The notes below the pieces were generated by a model. The model did no database searches. It was given only the letters and a program-made list of their open reading frames with translations, and was not told where the DNA came from. A stretch of DNA of 64,000 nucleotides from Gloeophyllum trabeum ATCC 11539 (Eukaryota > Basidiomycota > Agaricomycetes > Gloeophyllales > Gloeophyllaceae). The stretch covers positions 155,629-219,628 of the forward strand of contig NW_006920418.1 of the NCBI RefSeq assembly GCF_000344685.1, given 5' to 3'. The position numbers and the translations under genes were made by a program. Positions 12,092 through 22,084 of the stretch are shown in pieces; the stretch's first letter is position 1; each line of letters begins with the position of its first letter.

Positions 12092-12099
12092 TGACGTCA
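12092..12099. promoter_or_regulatory. Palindromic CRE/ATF site TGACGTCA
   Basis: A perfect 8-bp CRE palindrome in the 307-bp divergent promoter of PHO88 and the SLM1-like gene, followed by a GC-rich block at about 12106-12122. It is the consensus for ATF/CREB-type bZIP factors. Binding is inferred only. Confidence 0.5.
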
Positions 12100-12236
12100 A
12101 AGACCGCGCGCCCCGCGCGCGTTTGATTCAAGCCCAGGCTATAACATCGCCTTCAACCTGCGCCAATTTCCATCTTCCCGACCGCCCTCACGACCGCAAA
12201 GACGATATCTACGGAATAGGCAATCTTGAAGATATA

Positions 12237-14149
12237 ATGCTGAACGGCGACCGCGACACTGTCTCGATATCCCGTGCGCCGTCAAGGGCGTCCAGGCATA
12301 CCGCGGCGGGCTCGACCGTCTCGCGAGCGCAATCCCTTATTAAGAAAAACGTGGCCCCGCAGGACTTACGCCCCTCGGACATCCTAATTGAACGCTTTAC
12401 GGCATGGAAGGTTATCGTGAAACAGCTAATAGCGTACTTTGAGGTGAGTTCATTGCCGTACAGTATGATCAGGCTCTGAGATAGTACAGGGCATCGCAGA
12501 CATCGAGAATAATACAGCGAGGGAGCTGACGAAGCTGGGGGCCGTCATCCAAGTCCCGTTCCGCGCGGGGAACCAGTTCCTGGGCGAAGGAGGGCTGCAG
12601 GATATATTCTACGGGGTCCGGGACAAGACGAGGGTTATTGCGGACCAGCACGCGAACCTAGGTAGGACGATAGACAGCTCCATCGTCCAACACCTGCAGA
12701 AACTCCGTACGGAGATCAAGGCGCATATCAAGGTTAGTACGCCGCAAACGGTATTCAAGCCGGTTGCTGACTGTTCCTCACCAGAACGTCCAAAATGATA
12801 CCGGCAAATTAGCAACCACCGTCGCAAAGGAACGCGAACTATCCGCTCGGATGATCGGAGAGCTCGCCACGAACATATCTATCTTCAAGAACACGCCCAT
12901 GAACGTCACGAACAAGAGCGACCCGTACGTACACACAATAAATGTCACGCCCGTCTAACCCTGCCACTAGTTACGTAGCCAACACTGCCGTTGCTCGCCA
13001 ACTACAGAAGCAGGTTCACGAAGAAAACACGCTGCAGAAATCGATCATCATTATGCAGCAAAACTCCGCGCACTTTGAGGAGGGCATCGTGCGCGCGCTG
13101 CAGTCCGCGTGGCAGACCTTTGACGAGTGGCAGAACCGCATGTCCGCGTCCGTCCAAGAATCGTGGCGGACGCTGTCCGTGCAGTTCGCCTCGCTGCCGC
13201 CCGACCGCGAGTGGATCACGTTCAGCGCGCGCTCCGATCACCTCCTGGACCCAGAGACACCGCTGCGCAACCCCGAGGCGATCGAGTACCCGAGCAAGGA
13301 GGACCCGTGTGTTGTACCCGTGCACACCGGGTACCTCGAGCGCAAGAAGCGATACACGCGGAGCTACAAGGAGAGCTACTACGTGCTCACGCCCGCTGGG
13401 TTCCTCCACGAGTACGCGAGCTCCGATCCCGTGTCGGCGCCGCAGCCGGTGTTCTCGCTCTTCCTACCGATGTGTACGCTCGGGCCCCCGTCGTCGACGT
13501 CGGCCAAATCGCACAAGTTCCACATTGAGGGTCGCAAGGACGGCACGGGCACGACGAAGGGCGGGTCGCTGAGGCTGAGCTTGGGTCGTGAACATGCATG
13601 GTCGTTCCGCGCACGCAGCCACGAGGAGATGATGGAGTGGTGGAACGATATTCGGATGTTGTGCGCGAGGTACCTTGTCGCGAGCGAGCAGATGGAGCGC
13701 AGTGGGCCTGTCGCGGCTGCCGTGCGGGCAGCGGGATACGTTAGTGACGGGGAAGCCTCTGGCGAGGATGAGGGAAGTAGCGTGGAGGAGGAAGCCGAGG
13801 CTGACGGGACCGCTGAAGAGGACGGGGAGTTTGCCGACGCAAGAAGCGAGGAGCTGCCCGGGTATTCGCATGAAAGCAAGGTCGGGGAGCATGGGTACTT
13901 GGTACGTCAATCCCTCCATTGTGTTGGATTAATCCGCTGACGAGATTTCAGGAGGATAAGAAGCCTGCTCCCGATACCACCTCGGGCTTGTCCCGCAAGT
14001 CTAGCAAGCGTCAGCAAGAGAAGGCTCCGGCTGGAAGGTCACCTAATGATGTACCTGGGATGGTGTCTGCTGACGATGATGGTGCGGGTCCCGCGGAGGC
14101 TGAGCCCGGTCCTGCCCCTGTGGAGAGCCGTTTCTCGGAAAATCTGTAA
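12237..14149 (+). CDS. SLM1: SLM1/SLM2-like BAR + PH domain phosphoinositide-binding protein, 572 aa
   Basis: Five exons: 12237-12443, 12490-12732, 12785-12924, 12971-13901 and 13952-14149; 1719 nt. The start is the first ATG; the upstream frame is open but has no ATG. Residues 1-40 are Ser-rich. Residues about 45-260 form the F-BAR-like coiled domain (ILIERFTAWKVIVKQLIAYF, RQLQKQVHEENTLQKSIIIM). A PH domain follows (HTGYLERKKRYTRSYKESYY), then an acidic stretch and a Ser/Pro tail. In yeast these proteins sit at the plasma membrane in eisosomes, bind PI(4,5)P2 and act with TORC2 and calcineurin; here that role is by homology. The gene is divergent from PHO88. Confidence 0.95.
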
Positions 14150-14458
14150 CATTCCGGTCTTGTGCGCGAGTGGTATACGTTTGTCTTGCAGGAGGTTGAT
14201 ATTGTATCCGTGGGTCTGTCATGATTGGTTTGTATGTAGGTAGCACACATACCTGTTGTACTCGTTTAATGTAATATAAACTCTGTGCATCTGCACCCAC
14301 TCGTGGAAGACGTTCGACTCAAATTCACCGAAGCAACCGTTCGAAATGGATATCATCGGGAGACTACTGTACAAGTCAGGTACTAGTACAGTTGGACGTG
14401 ATGAATAGTGTCGAGTCAGAGGTGATACAGCCCCGGCAGAAGGATGCGATGTACTTCC
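14150..14458. other. Intergenic, convergent 3' ends
   Basis: 309 bp between the stops of the SLM1-like gene and HUS1. It must hold both polyadenylation regions; AT-rich stretches occur near 14260-14285 (TTTAATGTAATATAAA). Nothing else is seen. Confidence 0.5.
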
Positions 14459-15693
14459 TCATATTGGGCCATCATCTACGATGGACGGAATATAAAACGT
14501 GAGCACGCCTCCCGAATCGGCTCCTGTGGACCCGATGTAAAAATACAATATAAGACAATGCCGGTGGCAGACCGCTGGATGCCACACATTATTAATACGC
14601 TCGACGACGCATCTGTTGGGAGCCAGCGTACCCGCAATGACCTGTCCGCTGACGATGTGACAGTTCAAAAACTTGACAAAACTCTTCGCGGCGATGGGGA
14701 CGGTGTACAGTTTCTCCTTGTCCTTCTCCTCCGGCTCGCCGTCTTCGTCGTCGGGTTGGCGCTCTCAATGCGTAGAGGGATCAGAGATTGATGGATAGGG
14801 AGAGATCGTTGTGCTTACCTGTTTGCACAAACTTGACGGAGAACTCGACCTTGACGCGCACTTCGTTATCGTCGCCCGCGACTTCGAGCAAGAGACGCGT
14901 AGGCGGGCCGATGTTGGCGCGGAGGAGGAGCGTGGAGGAGAGCGCACGGAGGCGCTCGACTGGAGAGCGGAGGGTCGGGAGGGATGGGAGGAGTATAAGA
15001 GTCTATTCATCTATTGGAGCACCATGCGAAGGAAGTTCGAGTGCACTTGACTTACGTCGGGCTCGGGGCATAGCGGCTCGGTGATCTTCGCCATGTCCAG
15101 AGGCCGCAGGACTTCTATGCGGACGTCGTAGGTCAAGGACTGAGAACGACCGGTGCGCGAGGGCGTTGTCAAGGCAAAACTCAGAAGTGCCTGCTAAACC
15201 GTTAGCTATAGATGAGCCACGAGACGGGCGGTTTCACCTGATCGTTCTTTTTCGCGAGCTTCATGAGGACTTCCTCAGAGCCCAGACCTGTACTTGAGCC
15301 AGAGGCTGCCAAAGCGTTCTGTATGCCTTGTAGGGCATGTAAGAGGGATGCTGAGGCTATGCTCATGGATATAACGTTATCCGCGTTTGACTGGATGCGA
15401 TAGTCATTGAATAACGTCGATACTTTAATCTCTCTGCATCCTCACTCAGTACGATAAAAACAATTCGTGTAAAACGTTGGATGCCCACGACCAGACTTGG
15501 ATGCCTGCTTCATTCGCATCACTCATGCATATTATCCGCATAATTTCAGGCTTGAATTGGATTATGCATTTCTTCTGGAGTCGTTCGATGACTTGCATGA
15601 TTTCTGATATACGGGTTGAGTAGATGTGGAGCCAAAATAAGGTGACTTACTGCAGAATGTGGGGACGTTTTCGATGCATGCTCGAAATCTCAT
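14459..15693 (-). CDS. HUS1: HUS1 subunit of the 9-1-1 checkpoint clamp, 306 aa
   Basis: Seven exons: 15651-15693, 15489-15603, 15238-15433, 15056-15190, 14819-15002, 14632-14763 and 14459-14574; 921 nt. The N-terminus MRFRACIENVPTFC and the following IIQFKPEIMRIICMSDANEA, VSTLFNDYRIQSNADNVISM, LTYDVRIEVLRPLDM, CPEPD and the C-terminal YFYIGSTG..VLTFYIPSIVDD follow Hus1 from start to end. It forms a heterotrimeric PCNA-like ring with Rad9 and Rad1 that is loaded at damaged DNA and activates ATR/Mec1 signalling in the nucleus. The 171-bp upstream spacer is shared with the divergent Maf gene and holds two ACGCGT sites close to this start. Confidence 0.94.
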
Positions 15694-15711
15694 CTCGCTA
15701 ATCGAAATGAA

Positions 15712-15736
15712 ACGCGTAGTCGCGGAATAGACGCGT
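15712..15736. promoter_or_regulatory. Paired MCB-type sites (ACGCGT) upstream of HUS1
   Basis: ACGCGT at 15712-15717 and again at 15731-15736, 19 and 38 bp upstream of the HUS1 ATG. ACGCGT is the MluI cell-cycle box bound by MBF in G1/S, commonly found before replication and repair genes. A similar pair lies upstream of KU70 in this window. Function is inferred. Confidence 0.45.
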
Positions 15737-15864
15737 GCAGCAGATGAATCGCGTGACACCGATCATGTGATCTGTGACATCCGCATTGATGACCATCATA
15801 GTAGTGATACCGTCCTGAATGCCAACTACTGCAAGGTTTCTGCGACGATAATCGCGATATTGAA

Positions 15865-17139
15865 ATGTCGAGCAAACATAATGCTATCCTGCCGCATGCT
15901 TTGAAAATCCCTGCTCTTTCTAAATTGGCCGACAAACGTGTCATATTAGCTTCCAATAGCCCTCGGCGTAAAGAGATTCTGCAGACTCTCGTGAGTACGT
16001 ACACTCATGCTTCAATCGCGAGTTATCATTGAACGAGTTATGTGTCTTAGGGTATCGCACCTGAGATAGTTCCATCGACATTCCAGGAAAATCTGCCGCA
16101 AAGTTCGTTCGAGGATGTGCACGAGTACCCCGTGGCAACGGCAACGCACAAGGCCGTGGAGGTGTACGAACGGCTTGTGGTGAGTACCCTTGTACAAGGA
16201 AGAACATGATATCTTGGAGGTTACAGGAAGCTCCTGCTCCTGTATACTCTGATGGTTATGCGAATCAAGTCCACGTTCGTTCTGTGTGATTCAGCGCGGG
16301 CCATCGTAGGAGGTAGCCTTTAAGCCTCTGGAGTGTCTCCTGCTGTAGATCGCGTAGTCCACATTTTCACCCCTGTGTAGTCCTGACGCGCAGTCGGTCG
16401 CTGACCGTTGCTGCTATCCCAGCAAGAAAATCCTGACGACCCGCCAGATCTCGTAATCGGAGGTCTGTCTCTCCATCGTCACCACCATCATCCTTGGTTG
16501 AAGCATGATCCTGATAATCATGTTCGATATGCACAGCTGACACCGTAGTTCTCACCCACATCCCCGGTCCCACCTCCGAATTCACATACGCCCAGCCCCG
16601 ACAGGAAATTCTCGAGAAGCCCGAGTCAGAGGCGGACAACCTGCGCATGCTGCTCGACTTAAATGGGGGCATGTGCGAAGTGGTCACAGGTGTCAGCTTA
16701 GGTAGGTACTCTCGTTATTGGTGCAAGCCGTCGGAGCTGAGTAGCGCCTAGTATACCCTATTCTGTCTGCACCAGGGTACGAGATCAAGTAAGAGTTCAA
16801 TTCATGTCGTTTTCACCATTTTCTGAACGTGATTTCTAGGTCTTTGGACGAACGCACGTTAGTCCACTTCGCGGATAACGAGAAGTCCGTTCTTCAGGCG
16901 TATGCCTCCAACGGAGAAGGCCGCGACCGCGCCGGTGGGTTCGCCATCCAGGTTCGCGTATTCGCATGCCGTGGATATATCCAATCCTTTAACTCTGTAT
17001 ATTCTTCCAGGGACTTGGTTCGCTGTTGATCAAGAAGATCGACGGTGATTACAATAACGTCGTCGGGTTCCCTTCTTCTTCCTTCGTCAAGTTTCTCCAG
17101 CTTCTGATCGACGAGGAACCGGATTTCTTGAGTATATAA
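15865..17139 (+). CDS. Maf-type nucleotide pyrophosphatase, 245 aa
   Basis: Seven exons: 15865-15990, 16051-16179, 16423-16462, 16537-16701, 16752-16788, 16840-16951 and 17011-17139; 738 nt. The signature loop KRVILASNSPRRKEIL comes first. Then TFQENLPQSSF, VATATHKAVEVYERLV, the catalytic-base block PPDLVIGADTVVL, LEKPESEADNLRMLLDLNG, the DNEKSVLQAYASNGEGRDRAG block, and IKKIDGDYNNVVGFP. Maf proteins hydrolyse nucleoside triphosphates such as dTTP, UTP and modified nucleotides to monophosphates, a house-cleaning role. Intron 2 is unusually long (243 bp). The gene is divergent from HUS1. Confidence 0.94.
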
Positions 17140-17325
17140 TCATAGACTCGGGGCGAATGCCAGCCCCCTTATTGAGTACAAGCAGGGAGTGGAAATGGAG
17201 CGTACGTGTATAGCTCTGATAGTATACATGAAACTATTCGAAAGAAGACATAGACCAAAGATATGCAAAAACATACATCCCTAGATCCCAAGGCACTGAG
17301 GATTCAAGCCGTGGGGTTCCCACTG

Positions 17326-20300
17326 TTACCCCTCCGAACTCTCTGTGCAAGTGGGCGTACGGTGACCAGCGGCAGCCGCCGAACCCTCGTTTCCCGCCTC
17401 ACCGAACCACTGTACTGTCGTCCCACTCGGTCCAGCGACAGGCTCGTGTGCGTAACCAGAACCCGACATCACCGCAATATCCTGAGTAGCGCTTCCATAA
17501 TCCGAGCGCTGACCCATACCGTCCGTGTCCATGCCCGACTGTGACACGTCCAATCCGAGCATCTGAGCCATTGTAAACGCACTGAACGGGTCTGCGAAAC
17601 GCGTCATCTCGTATGGGTCAGGCCACATATCCCAAGACACTCCGCTCCGTCCGGTTACTGGTTCAGGCATGCTAGTCATGCTAGATGCCGTGACAGATGT
17701 TGTCCAAGTACTCGCTGCGGGTGTGGACGCTGGGGTGATGGGAGCATGCCCGCCTGTCTGCAGTCGGAGCTTGACGCCCTTCAGCAGGTCACAGGCCAGC
17801 CCGGCGCCGGACCAGCATACCTAGAACAGTTTCAATGATGGGCGACGGGATGGCGTTGCACACGCAAACCTTCATTGCTTCTAGTGCTTTGATCGCCCGC
17901 AAGAGGCCCTGCGACGCAGCCTCGTGCATTACGCCGACACTGACTATATGATGATGAATCGGGTCAGGCCAGTGGTCACTGACTGAAAGGAATTATATTC
18001 ACGCACGAGTGATGACATGGGTAATGCTACCCGCGTACCAGTTACAGCAAACTATCCGGTATAGAGGGGTAATTATGCTCACCCAGCATTCAGCACGTAA
18101 GAGCTCAAGAAGGGCGGGCTATAATCCAAGCCGGCTCTGTCATGGTAGCCACCAACTGCACCAAGTGAGTTGCTGATTGCATTCAGCTGTGCAGCACAAA
18201 CAGACCTATATCGCTTATCTTCATAGCGGCCGCATGGCATCGTTCCAAGCGAATAATGTGTCCTTCGCCTTGAAGAGACTCGGGGCTGAAAGAATTCGTC
18301 GACAAGACAAGCAGACGTGCAATGTCGCTTACCGTATCACGCTCGGGAGTCTACACGAGGAAACACACGTTAACTGACATCTCCCAGTGACAGGTAAATC
18401 GTGACATCTTACAGGCTACGGTGCAGGAGCAAAGTGGCATACCAATACTCCACGTGTAGTAACATTATATGCGGCGGAGCGTCGGCTAGCTGAGCCACGG
18501 AAAGATATTGCATCTCTTTAGGCAGAGAACCGTACCACTGATGCAGCCACGCCGACATCGCCTGCCACGCTTGAGACGGCGCTTGCGCATCCAGGTGGGT
18601 CCGCTTAACAGGGTACATGGTATTTATAATCTGGCCCATGATAATAGCTGGAATATTGTGAGCCAGCAAAGCTGAGTATTCCTGGATGTTACGTACAAAG
18701 CGAAGCGCTGTAATGATAGCACTGAGCGAAATGGCCTGACACGGGTGAGAAGGCGGATGCAGCTGGGTCTTCGTGCACAGGCTGCCACAGGCCATCGTAG
18801 ATCTGGACAAGGCACTCGGTGTCCATGCATTTCTGAAGCGAGTTAGATAGAACCTACAGCCTCAGGATCAGGCAGTTTGACATTATAGTCCTTGTCCTGG
18901 ATCGATATCGGTCGTCCTGTTGACGGTTAACACGACCCATTGCCTTGACAGCAAATCTTTTCTGTACCTAAAAAAGCACTCATGCGCCTATCCGAGCGGG
19001 CTCCGCAGTTACCACAAGTAGTCACTCAACAGCAATAGCGCTCACCGATCTACCGAACAGCACGCCCACCATATTGCTCTCCTCGTTTGCTTATCGTTCA
19101 CGGTAAACACCTCCCGTCCTCTGTACAACCAGTGTTCCGGATCGCGGTTGAGCCCTAGATCATACGCCTAGGCACCAGGAATGGTCGGTCGCTGCTAAAG
19201 CTGTGGAGTCATGTACATTCCCACACACCATACGAATGGCCATTCCTGTCCCGCTCATCAGCAGTGCGCTCCACGCGACGAGGGAGAAGGGACATGTACC
19301 TGCGTATAACCACGCTTGCTCAGTCGATCCTAGGTAATGGGTCAAAGTTGTCAGGCCCACTCCCCCGTACCAGATTACACTGGTCGGGCTTGCCTATCGC
19401 GAACTCCCTCACCCCCAGCAGCAACAGCGCCTGGCACGTGACCGGATGGCTGTGGTGGACGGTTTTCACTGTCGCACGGACATTCCTAGTTAGTCACTCT
19501 ATTCGCTGGAAGCAAAAAAGGGTTGCATAGACAAACAGCCTCTACGCACTGATGACTTCCTGGGCGGAATACGCAAAGTCGCATCCGGCCTCTGACATGA
19601 CTCCCTCGGGCGGCGGCGGCATCGTCGCCGCCCGGTACCTTTCCGCAATCGCGAAGATGCCGAGGAGCAACCCTTTCGACAGCCCCTGCGTCCCGCTCGG
19701 CTGTTGGCGGCTGGATGACAACACATCTAGTAAGAATTGCTGGAAATGGGAGAGTTGATATTCTGATTACCCTTCCAACCTATGATAGCTATTAGCATTA
19801 GCGTGAGCGGCTCGCGCGAAAAATGGCATACCTAGCTCTGAAGCTCTCCAGGAACTGCTGCTTGTGTATCAACGGGATGAAGGGGTGGATGTACGTGAAA
19901 TAGACGTTGACGAGTGCCTCCTGTTGCTCGGGAGGAGGCATCTGCACGTCCACGTCGTCTTCATCCGCATACGCCAGTCGCGACTCCATGGCCAGCGGCC
20001 ACACGCGCGCCATGGGGAATTTCCTGTGTCGCTCAGTCAGAATGGGAGTCCCCTGATCACGCGGACACCTACCATATCCCGCCCTCGTTCCGGCCATCAA
20101 AGCGTTCTTCCGCGCCTAGCAGGTGATACCCGCTTGCGCTGCCGTGATACCGAAGCTGGTGGGTATAGCCGTTACTTAAAGCGCGCATTTGAGAAGCGAC
20201 TGGAACGGACAGACCTCTTGGTTCTCGTCCACCGAGAGGTGATTCAAGCCGTCTATAGCTTCGTCTACTCCCGAATCATCAGGACTTGCGCTTTTGTCCT

Positions 20301-21312
20301 CTAGATTTGGTCTGTTGAGCTCATGGATCACGTCAGCAATATGTATTATGACGCACCGGATGAATCCATTGAATATAATTGAGTGGTGTCAAGGGCGTCG
20401 TACTCTGCGTTCGCTGGCGGCTGGTATTGCACTGACGGTAAGGTGCTTTGGGATTGCGGGGAAACGAGGCATGCTGTGAGACGATCTTGCCACTGCCCCA
20501 GTTCCTGGAACGTCATCGCAGTAGCTAGAAGGTAAAGATGGATGCATCGTCGTCGTAAGTGGCTGGCACTGAGAACGAGATTTCGGCGTACTGTTGCTTG
20601 ACACCCTTTCTCTCGAAGCTCGCGACTGCTTCTGGGGTCGTCTGCTGTCACTGACAGTGGAATCATCAGCGACGTATGCGAGCACTTCCTCCATCGTTGC
20701 AGTCGACGAGAGCGAGGCGCGCCCCGCGACTCCCTAGGTAAAATCAGCGATGAAAGGTAGTAGACGGCCTTTCACATGTGCACTCACCAAAGGGCCGGTG
20801 GCGACACTTTCCATGACTTCGCGGGCTAGGTCATCTTGCTGCAACAGACGGGAGAGTTCTTGAACGTAGGGATTGCTGGACGCAGCAATCAACACCGCGA
20901 GGATTGATTCCGACCTGTACCACCTCTGCTCAAGGGCTTGTATGTAGCCTTTCGGCGGACCTCGTTTGAAGGTAGGTCCTTGCCGGTACAGTATGGACGT
21001 CGCAGACGGCCATGAAAGGATATCGCGTCGACTTACCTGAGAAGACGCATCCTAAAAGGAGGTCAGATTGATATAGCATGTGGATCGTCCGATACCACTC
21101 ACCGACCTCTGCTGCTTGGCAGGCCTGACATGGCTCGTCCTCGGAGGATCGATTACAACGAATCTTCGCCTTTCGGCAGAGATCGCAGGCTGAAATGCGT
21201 GAGACTCCGGGCGCGCACTACGTACGGACAACGTACCTCGAATACTCCGTTTCCGCGGCTCGCCCGTCACCCGCTGTTCGAAGCCGTCTTCAGTGTCTGC
21301 ACCGACGTGCAT
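17326..21312 (-). CDS. XlnR-like Zn2Cys6 transcription factor (two joints unresolved)
   Basis: Start at 21312. Well-supported exons: 21237-21312, 21103-21189, 21037-21051, 20788-20978, 20592-20733, 20357-20524, 20215-20300, 20073-20155, 19832-20023, 19550-19710, 19394-19468, 19300-19329, 19229-19245 and 19046-19167, and at the 3' side 18333-18350, 18206-18285, 18083-18155, 17870-17939 and 17326-17820. The zinc cluster is ACDLCRKAKIRCN..CQACQAAEVGC, followed by FKRGPPKGYIQALEQRWYR. The regulatory domain has YFTYIHPFIPLIHKQQF, CQALLLLG, EQAWLYAGMAIRMAYDLGLN and GRPISIQDKDYN. These fit the basidiomycete XlnR/Xyr1-type branch that in other fungi controls (hemi)cellulase genes. Between 18430 and 19040 the frames around GRPISIQ and SLSAIITALRF cannot be joined cleanly, so the gene may carry frameshifts. 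The intron at 19330-19393 uses a GC donor. Confidence 0.85.
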
Positions 21313-21662
21313 GACGATACAGATGATGGGTAAGGTCGTCTCTCGTTGCGTTCGCCTATCAGTCCTATTCCCGTGAGAGACGTCGCGGTCTAGGCTCGAT
21401 TGCGAAAGGCCCAGAGTGCTTTCACTTTTCTGAAAGCTGTCGCACATTGCACAGCATATCACAAAAGGTAGGCTACCCCGTGAGAAGTCGAGGTTGGATT
21501 GGCTCTGCAGTCTCAGCAAGAATAGCGGCATAAGTACAATCTCAAACACTTGGAAGTTGTGGCAGACAGGTGCAATAGCATGCATCCCACCGCAGTAGAC
21601 TTCACGATCCGGGCCACCCTACTTAATGGGCCACCTTCATATATAGCATTCAGTACTATGAA
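21313..21662. other. Upstream region of the XlnR-like gene
   Basis: 350 bp between the regulator start and the MITE. An in-frame open stretch continues upstream of the chosen ATG to about 21585 but without an earlier convincing start. Nothing else is recognised. Confidence 0.4.
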
Positions 21663-21664
21663 TA

Positions 21665-22082
21665 CAGTCGACTCTCCCATAACCCATAGCGGTCCGTGGA
21701 CCCAGAAAGGTATGGGTTACCAGGTGTGACAGACTGTGACATGTGGCAGGGAGCACGACATATGCCGGGCGGTCCGTGATGCCATATTATGCTATGTACA
21801 GATGCGTACTGCCATATTTGTATGGACTTTGGGTCAGAATATGAGACATCTCGATAGTAGATGATGTAAAAGTAATAAATGGTGGTCCATATGGCTCTGA
21901 TCAGGCTAAAAATAGGATTATTGATGGGTTATGGACCCTTCAGAAAGGTATGGGTTATGGGGTATCAGCGAGTTATGGGTTGTTGTGATTATTAATTAGG
22001 AACCAAGTTGGTGGACACAAAAATGGATGGGTTATTAGAGGTTATGGGTTATTGCAGGTATGGGTTAAGGGTGAGTCGACTG
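21665..22082. mobile_element. Pogo/Tc1-type MITE, 418 bp
   Basis: The ends are inverted repeats: CAGTCGACTCTCCCATAACC on the left, and the complement of the right end reads CAGTCGACTCACCCTTAACC. Both ends are flanked by TA (21663-21664 and 22083-22084), the target duplication of the Tc1/mariner-pogo superfamily, whose fungal members often begin CAGT. Short TATGGGTTA/TAACCCATA motifs are repeated inside. There is no transposase frame, so it would move only with help from an autonomous relative. Confidence 0.8.
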
Positions 22083-22084
22083 TA

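Noticed and set aside
13002..13919. Long antisense and alternate-frame ORFs over the SLM1-like gene
   Set aside because: They are shadows of the GC-rich PH-domain exon, which has clear homology on the plus strand.
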